DNA of 64,000 bases from positions 62,001 to 126,000 of the forward strand of contig CANLCX010000006.1 in assembly GCA_947489315.1 (NCBI GenBank), given 5' to 3'. The position numbers and the translations under genes were made by a program. The stretch is from an uncultured Sphingomonadaceae bacterium (lineage in GTDB: Bacteria; Pseudomonadota; Alphaproteobacteria; Sphingomonadales; Sphingomonadaceae). Shown piece by piece: positions 7,644 to 16,622 of this stretch; within the stretch, counting starts at the first letter, position 1, and every line of letters starts with the position of its first letter. The notes under the pieces are model-generated. The model was not told where the DNA came from and searched no databases. It saw only the letters and a program-made list of their open reading frames with translations.

Positions 7644-10600
7644 GTGTCCTATTTAGATAAATTACTTTCCTCCGACGGTGGATTGACTCTGGCTGGAGTG
7701 ACAGCCGGTTATCGATCATATTGCTTGTCGGACATAGCGGTCCAATCGGGCCGTCGGACTGTGTTCATTGCAACCGATGACGCAGCCATGAGTGCCGTGG
7801 CTGAAGCCGCGCGCTATTTTCAGCCCGGATTGGAAATTATCGAGTTTCCTGCCTGGGACTGCCTGCCTTATGATCGCGCATCTCCCGCGCTTCATACGAC
7901 ATCAGAGCGGTTAGCAGCATTGTCACGCCTCGCACAGCCGGTCTCTGGCGGGCAATTGGTCGTGACGACGGCCAATGCCGTGACGCAGCGCGTCTTGGAA
8001 CCCACCCGGATAAAGGAACTGGTTACGCGACTGGCTCCGGGCACGATTATCGAACAAGAAAAACTGGTATCCTTTCTCTATGCCAATGGCTTCGTTCGTG
8101 TTGATACAGTGGCGGATAGCGGCGAATTTGCTGCGCGTGGCGGGCTGATCGATCTTTTTCCACCAGGCGCTGATATGCCGCTTCGTATTGACCTTTTCGG
8201 TGACGAAATAGAGACTTTGCGTCAATTTGATCCCGCGGATCAAAGGACAATTGGAAAGGTTGAGGGATTCGATCTCTTACCAGTTTCAGAGGTTTTGCTC
8301 GACGAAACCAGCATTACGCGATTTCGCACGCGCTATCGGGAACTTTTCGGTGCCGTCTCAACCAGCGATCCGATCTATCAATCCATATCCGAAGGCCGGA
8401 GACTTTCCGGCATGGAGCATTGGCTGCCACTCATAGAAGAACGTTTGGTCAGCTTTTTTGATTATCTGTCAGATGACACACTGGTTGTCCGTGACGCGGC
8501 CGTGACTCCCGCGGCAGACGCCCAATTTGCTTCTATCGCGGATTATTACAAGAACCGTCAGGAAGCAGACAAAGCAAATTTGTCGAGCTACCGACCGCTA
8601 AAACCGGAGATGCTCTATCTGGAGCCATCGGAATGGCGAGCACAGCAGTCAGACAGTCCGATCCACGTCATCAGTGAATTTGACGAGCCGGAATCATCAA
8701 CCGTGCTTTCCTTGTCGGTGTCATCCCCTCGCGATTTTTCTCCCGAACGCGCGCGGAACGAGAATATATATAAAGCGCTGGCGGCTCATCTTAATACGCT
8801 AACAAAAACAGGTACAACCGCCATAGTGGCGAGCTATAGCAAAGGCTCCCGCGCGCGGCTGTTCGACCTGCTGCAGGACCATGGTGTAAACGCAACAACA
8901 ATATGTGATGATTGGAAATCCTGCGGTGAAGCCGGAGCATCCGTTGCACTGACCGTTTTGCCGTTGGCCTCTGGATTCCGCTCCGAAGACATCGCGCTGC
9001 TTACCGAACAGGATATTTTCGGTGACCGCTTGGTGCGTAAATCGAAACGGCGGAAAAGCGGAGACGCTTTCATCGAGGAATTGTCAGCGCTCAGCCAGGG
9101 CGACCTGGTTGTTCATCTGGAACATGGTATCGGGCTGTATGAAGGCATTATATCCATTCCGGTCGGCGAAAGCCCGCATGACTGCGTTGCGCTAAAATAT
9201 GCGGGCGGCGACAAACTATTTGTTCCGGTTGAGAATATCGACGTGCTTAGCCGCTATGGCGAAGGCAGTGAAACGGTTGTTCTTGATCGATTAGGTGGTG
9301 AAGGCTGGCAAAGGCGCAAGTCGAAACTCAAAGAGCGCATCAGAGCAATTGCGCATGAGCTGTTAAGAACTGCTGCCGCGCGCGCCTTACAACCAGCGAC
9401 ACCAGCAAGGATTGAAGCAACCGAGATGGCAGGTTTCGTCGACCGCTTCCCTTATCAGGAAACGGACGACCAGCAGCAGGCGATTGAAGAAGTGCTTAGC
9501 GATATGGCTTCTGGGAAAGCCATGGACCGGCTCGTCTGCGGCGATGTCGGTTTTGGCAAAACGGAAGTTGCCATGCGCGCTGCCTTTGCGGCTGCCATGG
9601 CGGGCATGCAGGTAGCAATCATAGCGCCGACGACCCTGCTCGCACGCCAGCATTTCAGTAACTTTGAAGAACGTTTCCGGCCTTTTCCGGTCAATTTGGG
9701 CCGATTGTCGCGTCTTGTACCTGCTGCCGAAGCAAAGAGGACCAAAGAAGGCCTAACGGATGGCAAGATCGACATTGTTATTGGCACGCACGCCCTAATA
9801 GCCAAATCAATCGAATTTCAACGTCTTGGCTTGATCATTGTCGACGAAGAGCAAAAATTTGGTGTCACGCATAAAGAGCGACTCAAGGCGATGAAAGCAG
9901 ATGTGCACGTACTGACGCTAACGGCGACGCCGATTCCGCGAACGTTGCAAATGGCGATGACGGGTTTGCGCGAGCTATCCGTGATCCAAACACCGCCCGT
10001 CGACCGCCTCGCGGTCCGCACCTATGTGATGCCATGGGATCCAATTCCACTGCGAGAAGCGTTGATGCGCGAACATTATCGCGGCGGGCAAAGTTTTATC
10101 GTCGTTCCTCGCATCGCTGACCTTCCCGAAATCCAAGAATTTCTGAAAGAATATGCGCCCGAGATTAGTTTTGTTGTTGCTCATGGCCAAATGCCTCCGG
10201 CACAGGTCGAAGAACGCATGTCAGCCTTTTATGACAAGAAATATGATGTGCTCTTGGCAACGACAATCGTTGAAAGCGGTCTTGATATTCCAAGCGCCAA
10301 TACTCTGATCATTCACCGCGCCGACCGGTTTGGGCTCGCCCAACTCTATCAATTACGCGGTCGAGTCGGGCGTTCTAAGACCCGTGCCTATGCTTATATG
10401 GTGACGCCAAAAGACAGGATCATCACCGAAAAGGCTGAAAAACGGCTGAAAATCCTCGGCGACCTCGATAGTCTCGGCGCTGGATTTGAGCTAGCCAGCC
10501 ACGATCTTGACATTCGCGGTGCTGGCAATCTGCTTGGCGACGAACAATCTGGCCATATCCGCGAGGTTGGTTTTGAACTTTATCAATCAATGCTGGAAGA

Positions 10601-11114
10601 TGCCATTCTGGAAGCCAAGGCCAAAGGAGCCGGCTTGGATGCTGGACCTGAGAATTTCTCACCACAGATTACCGTAGACGCGCCGATCCTGATTCCTGAA
10701 AAATATGTGCCTGATCTATCACTCCGCATGGGCCTTTATCGCCGCATGAACGGGCTTGATACTCATCAAGATATTCAAGCCTTTGCAGCAGAAATGATTG
10801 ATCGGTTCGGAGAATTGCCGGTAGAAACGGACAATTTGCTCAAGCTGATGGAAATCAAGATGAACTGCGTCAAAGCCCATATCTCCAAGATTGAAATGGG
10901 TCCACGGGGCGCCTTGGTCAGCTTTCACAAGGACAAATTCCCGAATGTCCCCGGCCTGCTCGCTTATGCCGAACGTTTGAAAGGAACGGCAAAGATCAGA
11001 CCGGATAATAAGCTGTTTATCGAACGGCGCTGGCGTGATCCGCGATCCCGACTTCACGGTCTAACGCAGTTGAGCAATGGATTGTCAAAACTCGCTCAAC
11101 AAAATCAAAACTAA
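7644..11114 (+). CDS. mfd: Transcription-repair coupling factor Mfd
   Basis: A 1156-residue Mfd, which removes RNA polymerase stalled at lesions and recruits UvrA. It starts at GTG 7644, with only a weak ribosome binding site. Visible parts are the N-terminal UvrB-homology region (EIIEFPAWDCLPYDRASP), the CarD-like RNA polymerase interaction domain near residues 480-560 (GDLVVHLEHGIGLYEG), helicase motifs GDVGFGKTEVAMRAA near 632 and DEEQKFGVTHKERLK near 733, the RecG-like QLRGRVGRS motif VI, and the C-terminal UvrA-binding-inhibitory domain. It ends 11 bp before the convergent stop of the EAL gene. Confidence 0.97.
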   Translation: MSYLDKLLSSDGGLTLAGVTAGYRSYCLSDIAVQSGRRTVFIATDDAAMSAVAEAARYFQPGLEIIEFPAWDCLPYDRASPALHTTSERLAALSRLAQPVSGGQLVVTTANAVTQRVLEPTRIKELVTRLAPGTIIEQEKLVSFLYANGFVRVDTVADSGEFAARGGLIDLFPPGADMPLRIDLFGDEIETLRQFDPADQRTIGKVEGFDLLPVSEVLLDETSITRFRTRYRELFGAVSTSDPIYQSISEGRRLSGMEHWLPLIEERLVSFFDYLSDDTLVVRDAAVTPAADAQFASIADYYKNRQEADKANLSSYRPLKPEMLYLEPSEWRAQQSDSPIHVISEFDEPESSTVLSLSVSSPRDFSPERARNENIYKALAAHLNTLTKTGTTAIVASYSKGSRARLFDLLQDHGVNATTICDDWKSCGEAGASVALTVLPLASGFRSEDIALLTEQDIFGDRLVRKSKRRKSGDAFIEELSALSQGDLVVHLEHGIGLYEGIISIPVGESPHDCVALKYAGGDKLFVPVENIDVLSRYGEGSETVVLDRLGGEGWQRRKSKLKERIRAIAHELLRTAAARALQPATPARIEATEMAGFVDRFPYQETDDQQQAIEEVLSDMASGKAMDRLVCGDVGFGKTEVAMRAAFAAAMAGMQVAIIAPTTLLARQHFSNFEERFRPFPVNLGRLSRLVPAAEAKRTKEGLTDGKIDIVIGTHALIAKSIEFQRLGLIIVDEEQKFGVTHKERLKAMKADVHVLTLTATPIPRTLQMAMTGLRELSVIQTPPVDRLAVRTYVMPWDPIPLREALMREHYRGGQSFIVVPRIADLPEIQEFLKEYAPEISFVVAHGQMPPAQVEERMSAFYDKKYDVLLATTIVESGLDIPSANTLIIHRADRFGLAQLYQLRGRVGRSKTRAYAYMVTPKDRIITEKAEKRLKILGDLDSLGAGFELASHDLDIRGAGNLLGDEQSGHIREVGFELYQSMLEDAILEAKAKGAGLDAGPENFSPQITVDAPILIPEKYVPDLSLRMGLYRRMNGLDTHQDIQAFAAEMIDRFGELPVETDNLLKLMEIKMNCVKAHISKIEMGPRGALVSFHKDKFPNVPGLLAYAERLKGTAKIRPDNKLFIERRWRDPRSRLHGLTQLSNGLSKLAQQNQN

Positions 11115-11125
11115 CAGGGATCACA

Positions 11126-13192
11126 TCAGTTACTCCGCAATGCAAATATCTCAAACTCTTCCGCTGAAATTGGTCCAGATCTCAGAAAACCTTGAAAATA
11201 CTGACAACCTTGCTCTGCAAGCGTTGCTAGCTGCGCTTCTGTCTCAACGCCTTCGGCAATGACCGACAGGCCCAGACTATGGCCCATCTCAATGATGGAT
11301 TTGACGACCACCTGATCCTTGGTTGAGCCGCTGATATCACCAGTCAAACCACTATCAATCTTAAGATAATCGACCGGCAGATTTTTCAGATAGGATAAGC
11401 TGCTATAGCCTGTTCCAAAATCGTCAATCGCGATGCGCAGCCCCTGTTCTCTCAGCGCAGTAAGACGCTGTGCCGCGCTCCTAAGGTCACCAATTAACTC
11501 GCTTTCGGTAATTTCCAAAGTTGTTCGTGCAGTTTCAAAACCGGCATTTTCAATGCCCTGCATCATGTCTTTGACAAAATCAGCATTAGCAAGATCGCCA
11601 GCGGTGACGTTAATGGATAGGCGCAAGAAAGAAAGACTCTCTGGCCAATTCCCCGCTGTTTTGAAAGCAAGCTTATGGATATGCGAAGACAATAGCTCCA
11701 TTAGACCTGCGCGTTCCGCTACCGAAAACAGCGTCGCCGCTCCTAGAAAACCCAATTTCGGATGGTTCCAGCGCGCCAAGGCTTCCGCACCTATCAACTG
11801 CCCTGTTTCCACCTTGATCTGCGGTTGGAGTGCAATGGCTATATCCCCGCGCTCTAAAGCATGGGCCAAATCTGCTTCTAATTGCTGTTCCAGCAGGATA
11901 TTTTTTTCAGAGGAACCGCTTATCTTCAAAGGTAACGCGTCGGAGACCATCGCTTCTGCCAAAGCAAGTGTTGCTCGCCTTATCAATAGGGTTTCATCCT
12001 GCGATTCGCTTGCAATCGCAACCCCTGCCCGTGCGACTAATCCGATATCACGAGCTTCAACAGAAATGGGTTCAAAGACCCGGCTAAGCAATTTTTCCGC
12101 ATAGCGGGCATATTTTTGGGAGGCATCAGCACAGTCACTATCCAATTCCATCACCACAACAAAATTTTGTCCATCCATTCTAGCCACTAGGCTTTGATCT
12201 GGAGAATGATCGATAGTTTCGGTAATTAGTCTTTGACCAATACGGCGCATGATTTCGTCACCGATAGTACGCCCATAGGCCGCGTTGATTGTCGCGAAAT
12301 TCTTTAAACCAAACATGATCAAGCCAAGATTGTGACCGTTCGCAAGGCGGTTACTCATCCAATTCCGAGCCGCTGAGCCATTGCGCAAGCCCGATAACAA
12401 ATCCCGCCCAGCCCAGCCAAGGTCCGTTTCATTGTCCATGACACGTTCCAAGCGGCCATAAATTCGCTCTCCGGAATCATACAAATGATGGATGATTTTA
12501 TGACCATTTAGTGAGTGAGCAACGGCCGCCTGCGCAGCTCCAGAGCGCAACCGCTCCATCGCTCCTCGGACACGTAAGCGCTCCTCGATTGACAAACTTC
12601 TATAGATTCCTGTCGCCGGGTAGGTTTCAAAACTAATTTCAGGCAAACTTGATTCCAATTTCTCGCTTACCCAGTGTTGACTGACGGCGAGCTTTGAAAA
12701 CGACCATTGTTCACCAACTTGCGTCAGTAATTTATTGAAATCATGCGTTGCTTCCGTTCCACCACGGATATTTTCAACATAGCGATAGGCAAATTTTATG
12801 GCCTGTTCGAGATTGGCATGGGGATTGGCAATATCCAAAAAATGGGTCGCGCCGGCATGATGACATTTTGCGGCAATATCGTCTTGCAAGCCCTCATCCG
12901 CTAAAGCGAGAATGGCTATTCCATGATTTTCATCCAGGCCCGCCAAATCGACAATTGCGGTCAGTCCATCGTCAACGGAATCACGCAAGTCCACAAGCGC
13001 GATTAACGCATTAGACGATAGAAACCGTCCTCGCACGCCATCCTTGCGCCGAGCAGAGCTCACCTGCCAGCCTCCAGCAGAAACTCTCGTCGCTAGCGGA
13101 TCCCGGTCATGGAAAGACAATAGAAACAAGTTTTTCATACCTGCCTGCCCCGATAATGATTGCGACTTTTGAATGACTGCTAGTGTCCCCAT
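11126..13192 (-). CDS. EAL phosphodiesterase with degenerate GGDEF and receiver-like N-terminus
   Basis: A 688-residue signalling protein. Residues ~20-140 look like an atypical receiver domain (alternating hydrophobic strands; no clear phospho-acceptor triad). Residues ~270-440 form a GGDEF fold whose active site reads ARMDGQNF, so diguanylate cyclase activity is probably lost. Residues ~445-685 are an intact EAL domain: GAEALARW, EITESEL, DDFGTGYSSLSYL, KIDSGL and EGVET are all present, so c-di-GMP hydrolysis is expected. No membrane segments are seen. ATG 13192 and ATG 13138 (MKNLFLLSF, better ribosome binding site GGCAGG) are both possible starts. It is convergent with mfd. Confidence 0.9.
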   Translation of the reverse strand: MGTLAVIQKSQSLSGQAGMKNLFLLSFHDRDPLATRVSAGGWQVSSARRKDGVRGRFLSSNALIALVDLRDSVDDGLTAIVDLAGLDENHGIAILALADEGLQDDIAAKCHHAGATHFLDIANPHANLEQAIKFAYRYVENIRGGTEATHDFNKLLTQVGEQWSFSKLAVSQHWVSEKLESSLPEISFETYPATGIYRSLSIEERLRVRGAMERLRSGAAQAAVAHSLNGHKIIHHLYDSGERIYGRLERVMDNETDLGWAGRDLLSGLRNGSAARNWMSNRLANGHNLGLIMFGLKNFATINAAYGRTIGDEIMRRIGQRLITETIDHSPDQSLVARMDGQNFVVVMELDSDCADASQKYARYAEKLLSRVFEPISVEARDIGLVARAGVAIASESQDETLLIRRATLALAEAMVSDALPLKISGSSEKNILLEQQLEADLAHALERGDIAIALQPQIKVETGQLIGAEALARWNHPKLGFLGAATLFSVAERAGLMELLSSHIHKLAFKTAGNWPESLSFLRLSINVTAGDLANADFVKDMMQGIENAGFETARTTLEITESELIGDLRSAAQRLTALREQGLRIAIDDFGTGYSSLSYLKNLPVDYLKIDSGLTGDISGSTKDQVVVKSIIEMGHSLGLSVIAEGVETEAQLATLAEQGCQYFQGFLRSGPISAEEFEIFALRSN

Positions 13193-13321
13193 TTCCCGAT
13201 GTGCCGCGCTTTGGCAGAGTGCAACAATTTCCTATCCTTTTCCATAGCCGCTAAATCTTTATAGGCCGTTGCTTGCATCTAAACAAAACGCTAGCATTTC
13301 GGCCAGCTATAGAAATGGAAT

Positions 13322-14314
13322 ATGATGATGTTGGACGGATTTGGCCGTAAAATCGACTATCTGCGCATATCGGTTACCGACCGATGCAATTTTCGCTGCC
13401 AATATTGTATGTCAGAAACCATGACGTTCATGCCAAAGGCTGAGCTTCTAACGCTAGAAGAAATCACACTAATTGCCGAGCGTTTCATTAGTCATGGCGT
13501 CAAAAAAATTCGCCTTACCGGGGGCGAACCCTTGGTGAGACGTGATATGAGTGATGTCATCCAACGGCTTGGACGCAAGGTTAAATCTGGTGAACTAGAA
13601 GAATTGACTTTGACGACTAACGGAACATTATTGAGCGAATATGCAGACCATTTGGCCAGCAACAATGTGCGCCGCATAAATGTCAGCATGGATACGCTCG
13701 ATCCCGCAGATTTTGCAGAAATAACGCGCGGCGGAAAAGTCGAGCAGGTGCTAACTGGAATTTATGCAGCCAAGCAGGCTGGTATCCAGATTAAAATCAA
13801 TATGGTTGGGCTACGCGGCTTCAATCAGGATGCGCTTTTGCCAATGGCAGAATATTGCGCCAGAAACGGTCACGACCTAACGATCATCGAAACAATGCCA
13901 TTGGGCGATGTTGGAGCAGATAGAAAACTGGAGCATATTCCTGCGGAGGAATTTATTGCACCGTTATTGGCTCAATATTCATCTAGCATAATTGCTCATA
14001 AAAGTGCTGGACCAGCCCGCTATATGGCCATCGAGCCATTGGGCCTCCGACTTGGTCTTATAACTCCGCTCAGTCACAACTTTTGTGATAACTGCAATCG
14101 GCTGCGCCTGACGACGGATGGCAAAATATTTATGTGTCTTGGTCATAACGCACATGTTGATTTACGTGCCGCAGTACGCAATGAAGGAATTGAGGCTGTT
14201 GATCGGTTGCTTCAGAAAGCTTTGAAGCTCAAACCGTTACGACATGATTTTAATGCGCAATTAGATGGGTCCGCAGACATATTGGAGCGTCACATGAATG
14301 TTACGGGCGGATGA
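13322..14314 (+). CDS. moaA: GTP 3',8-cyclase MoaA
   Basis: A 330-residue radical SAM enzyme that performs the first step of molybdenum cofactor synthesis from GTP. The SAM-cluster motif CNFRCQYC is at residues 22-29. The second cluster ligands are in NFCDNCNRLRLTTDGKIFMC. The protein ends in Gly-Gly, the conserved MoaA tail that enters the active site. Three consecutive ATG codons start the frame at 13322, 13325 and 13328. Its stop overlaps the NAD kinase start by 4 bp. MoaB is encoded 38 kb away, and a molybdopterin oxidoreductase lies at the end of the window. Confidence 0.97.
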   Translation: MMMLDGFGRKIDYLRISVTDRCNFRCQYCMSETMTFMPKAELLTLEEITLIAERFISHGVKKIRLTGGEPLVRRDMSDVIQRLGRKVKSGELEELTLTTNGTLLSEYADHLASNNVRRINVSMDTLDPADFAEITRGGKVEQVLTGIYAAKQAGIQIKINMVGLRGFNQDALLPMAEYCARNGHDLTIIETMPLGDVGADRKLEHIPAEEFIAPLLAQYSSSIIAHKSAGPARYMAIEPLGLRLGLITPLSHNFCDNCNRLRLTTDGKIFMCLGHNAHVDLRAAVRNEGIEAVDRLLQKALKLKPLRHDFNAQLDGSADILERHMNVTGG

Positions 14315-15084
14315 GTGATATAAAATGGGCATTGATCGTGTCCCCCACCCCGCAAGCTCAGGAGGCGGGAACAAAGCTTCAATCTTTAATGGACTGGGTA
14401 CCAGTTGAAGAAGCCGATCAGGCTGTTGTGTTAGGCGGCGACGGTTTCATGCTGCAAACCCTGCATCAAATGCTCAACCGGCGTAAAATCATGCCAGTCT
14501 ATGGTATGAACCTGGGTACGGTTGGGTTCCTGATGAACAACTGGCACGAGGACGACTTGGTCCGCCGCATTGAAGGCGCCCGCCCGTTCAAAGTGCGGCC
14601 TCTGAAAATGGAGGTCGAAACTATTTCCGGTGCCAGCTTTGTACTGCCCGCGATCAATGAAGTTTCTCTGCTGAGGGAGACCCGACAGACAGCCAAGCTC
14701 GAAATCGAGGTCAATAACCGAATCATGCTCGAAGAACTTGTGTGTGACGGTGTTTTAATAGCCACACCGGCGGGTTCGACAGCCTATAATTTGTCCGCCA
14801 ATGGGCCGATACTGCCACTCGGATCCAATCTACTGGCATTGACTCCGATTAGTCCCTTTCGTCCACGCCGCTGGAAAGGCGCTATTTTACCGGACAAAAT
14901 GCCAATCAGTATCAAGGTACTAAACGCCGAAAAACGGCCTGTCAGCGCGGTTGGAGACCAACAAGAAGTACGCGATGTTGCCAAAGTGACGGTTTCCATC
15001 GACCGGAATCAAACGCTGTCTATGTTGTTTGATCCAGAACATGCGTTAGACGATCGGATTGCAATGGAACAATTTGTTGTTTGA
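14311..15084 (+). CDS. nadK: NAD kinase
   Basis: A 257-residue ATP-NAD kinase that makes NADP. Diagnostic motifs are LGGDGFML at residues 41-48 (GGDG), PAINEVSLLRE near 112, and TPAGSTAYNLSANGPI, the NE/D and conserved-domain II signatures. Length fits the short alphaproteobacterial form. The start ATG is embedded in the moaA stop (ATGA), so translation is likely coupled to moaA; I know of no functional reason for the pairing. It is followed 74 bp later by tRNA-Asn. Confidence 0.95.
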   Translation: MSDIKWALIVSPTPQAQEAGTKLQSLMDWVPVEEADQAVVLGGDGFMLQTLHQMLNRRKIMPVYGMNLGTVGFLMNNWHEDDLVRRIEGARPFKVRPLKMEVETISGASFVLPAINEVSLLRETRQTAKLEIEVNNRIMLEELVCDGVLIATPAGSTAYNLSANGPILPLGSNLLALTPISPFRPRRWKGAILPDKMPISIKVLNAEKRPVSAVGDQQEVRDVAKVTVSIDRNQTLSMLFDPEHALDDRIAMEQFVV

Positions 15085-15158
15085 TGGCTTGCGGCAAGCA
15101 AATGACATTGTTATAGGCGCGCTTCACAAAGAAAGTCTCGGCTAACAATCGAGCCTGT

Positions 15159-15233
15159 TCCCCGATAGCTCAGCGGTAGAGCGTTCGACTGTTAATCGAA
15201 ATGTCGTAGGTTCGAATCCTACTCGGGGAGCCA
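15159..15233 (+). tRNA. tRNA-Asn (anticodon GTT)
   Basis: A 75-nt gene with encoded CCA. The acceptor stem 15159-15165 pairs perfectly with 15223-15229, followed by discriminator G and CCA at 15231-15233. The anticodon stem-loop has GTT at 15191-15193 between the pairing arms TTCGA and TCGAA. The D-arm (GCTCAGCGGTAGAGC) and T-arm (GTAGG TTCGAAT CCTAC) are standard. The sequence behind it looks like a former integration site (see the entry for 15234-15727). Confidence 0.97.
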
Positions 15234-15727
15234 TTACTTGCTCTTAAACCATTGAAAAATCAGCATCTATAGAAATAGTGGGTTTGACGTTCCCACATTC
15301 GTTCCCACAGAATGAATTAAGGCAACTGATCACGCTGTTGGATCTGGCGCTGATCCTATCATGGCTTTTACGAGAGCCGTCTGACTGATCAGGCCGTCGC
15401 CATAGAGTCCAGCGGCGTGGCCTGAGCGCCTAAACCGGCTTATGCTCGGGCAAGTTCTCTACAACCTCAACGATATTCAGTTTGCCCATTATTTACGCGG
15501 CCATATCCCGTTGATATGATTCAACAACCCACGCTTGGCGATCTTACAGCCAATCAGGTGTGTACTAACTTACGTAACGCCATTCTTGCCCACATAGCCT
15601 TGTGCCCCCTTTATCTCGAAAGTGTACTTTTGGAACCGTGCTCATCACGGCTTACGAGACTCTGTTCGCGTTGCTTAGCTTATCAAAATACAGTCTACGG
15701 GTATTCTAAAACTCAACGCAGCTTGCG
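15234..15727. other. Gene-free stretch behind tRNA-Asn, probable decayed integration site
   Basis: About 490 bp with no convincing gene. Every frame is short or lacks family resemblance; a 71-codon frame at 15516-15731 has no ribosome binding site and looks random. Near its left end are two copies of CGTTCCCACA (15288-15297 and 15300-15309). From memory, GTTCCCAC-type repeats often lie between a tRNA 3' end and a phage-type tyrosine integrase in alphaproteobacteria. No integrase frame survives here, and I found no second copy of the tRNA 3' end to act as the other att site. The remnant interpretation is inference. Confidence 0.4.
15288..15309 (+). repeat. Two direct 10-bp repeats, CGTTCCCACA
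   Basis: Copies at 15288-15297 and 15300-15309, separated by TT, 55 bp past the tRNA-Asn gene. They are exact. They may be integrase arm-type sites or the leader of a lost integrase gene; the sequence alone does not decide. Confidence 0.6.
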
Positions 15728-15961
15728 CTAATAAAGAAGAGTTGTCAGAAAATTGATGGCAAGGGCAAATCCCCCAGTAAGCATGCCAATTTTGGCAGAC
15801 GAACTCTGATCTGCTTCGCCCTTCCCCATAAAGCCTAGCAATATTGCCACTATTCCTAGTAACATTGCAACATAGAACAGCTCCGCAAACTTACCGAAAG
15901 CAACAGGTATAATGAGCGCGATCCAGGCAGCTATTCCAGCATATTTCGATAGATTTCCCAT
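15728..15961 (-). CDS. Small membrane protein, about three TM segments
   Basis: A 77-residue protein. ATG 15961 (MGNLSKYAGIAAW) is chosen because GGGGAT lies about seven bases upstream; the frame extends back to 16015, overlapping the next gene. Three hydrophobic stretches are visible: roughly residues 7-22, 25-45 and 57-75, joined by a short charged loop (GKGEADQSSSAK). No family is recognised. It lies 43 bp downstream of the PycTM-like gene on the same strand and is probably cotranscribed. It could be a partner of that protein or unrelated island cargo. Confidence 0.55.
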   Translation of the reverse strand: MGNLSKYAGIAAWIALIIPVAFGKFAELFYVAMLLGIVAILLGFMGKGEADQSSSAKIGMLTGGFALAINFLTTLLY

Positions 15962-16004
15962 GTTCAATCCCCACATTTTTGAGAGTGGCCGGTTCTTGCC
16001 CGCT

Positions 16005-16511
16005 TCATGAGACACTCACAAAAATCTGGTTAGCGAAGAGCAGTAGAAACGCAATTCCTGCCGCTGTTAGACCGCGAACGAACCGCTTTCGTTTGCTTTC
16101 GCGCAGTTCGGATATTTTCAACAATTCGAAGGCGATTTCGTCCGTTGGGTTGCACTCTTTCGCGGCCTCAATGAGGGCTGATGCGCTGCCATATCTCTCC
16201 GGATGGAGGTAAAGCATGTGCTTTGGTCCAGCATCGTCGGCAACTTGTGCAACGGATTTTCGCGCAGGATATAACACATATCCGAAGAGCATGATCGGCA
16301 AGATAACGATCGTCCAGGCGACAATGATCGTGGCGAGGCCTGTTTCCTCTTTATGTGTCAGTAAATTCCCGATCTGACCGATCACATTCAGTGCAAAAAT
16401 ATAGCCCACACCAACAATTTGTGCCTTGGTATCGTAAGCGCGCACAGATATTTGAGCTTCATCTAGACTGTCTTTTAACAGCAGCAATGTGGCTGCATTG
16501 TCGTTGTTCAT
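16005..16511 (-). CDS. Membrane protein resembling the PycTM (DUF5706-type) Pycsar effector family
   Basis: A 168-residue protein starting at ATG 16511 with AAGGGAT upstream. Its layout resembles PycTM effectors: an N-terminal helix leading to AYDTKA (25-30) at the entry of TM1 (31-52), TM2 (58-82) ending in YPARKS, a soluble middle with YLHPERYG, then an amphipathic helix ELLKISELRESKRKRFVRGL (129-148) running into a C-terminal TM (148-165). Family knowledge: PycTM proteins respond to cyclic UMP or CMP made by a PycC cyclase and disrupt the inner membrane during phage infection. No cyclase gene is present nearby, so this would be an orphan. The match is by eye and could be wrong; membrane protein of unknown function is the safe call. 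Confidence 0.6.
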   Translation of the reverse strand: MNNDNAATLLLLKDSLDEAQISVRAYDTKAQIVGVGYIFALNVIGQIGNLLTHKEETGLATIIVAWTIVILPIMLFGYVLYPARKSVAQVADDAGPKHMLYLHPERYGSASALIEAAKECNPTDEIAFELLKISELRESKRKRFVRGLTAAGIAFLLLFANQIFVSVS

Positions 16512-16622
16512 ACGATTATCCCTTCGAACCGCCGCGCAGAACGGTCAGCGTTGCTCAACGTCTAAACTCATCTGTCATTCCCGTCCGATCAGTGGAATGC
16601 AGTGGCCACATCTCCGCGTACC

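Noticed and set aside
11433-12104. 223-codon plus-strand frame opposite the EAL gene
   Set aside because: Shadow of the EAL/GGDEF coding strand, with no family motif of its own.
15516-15731. 71-codon open frame after tRNA-Asn
   Set aside because: No ribosome binding site, no recognisable domain, and an unusual Cys/Leu-rich random look.
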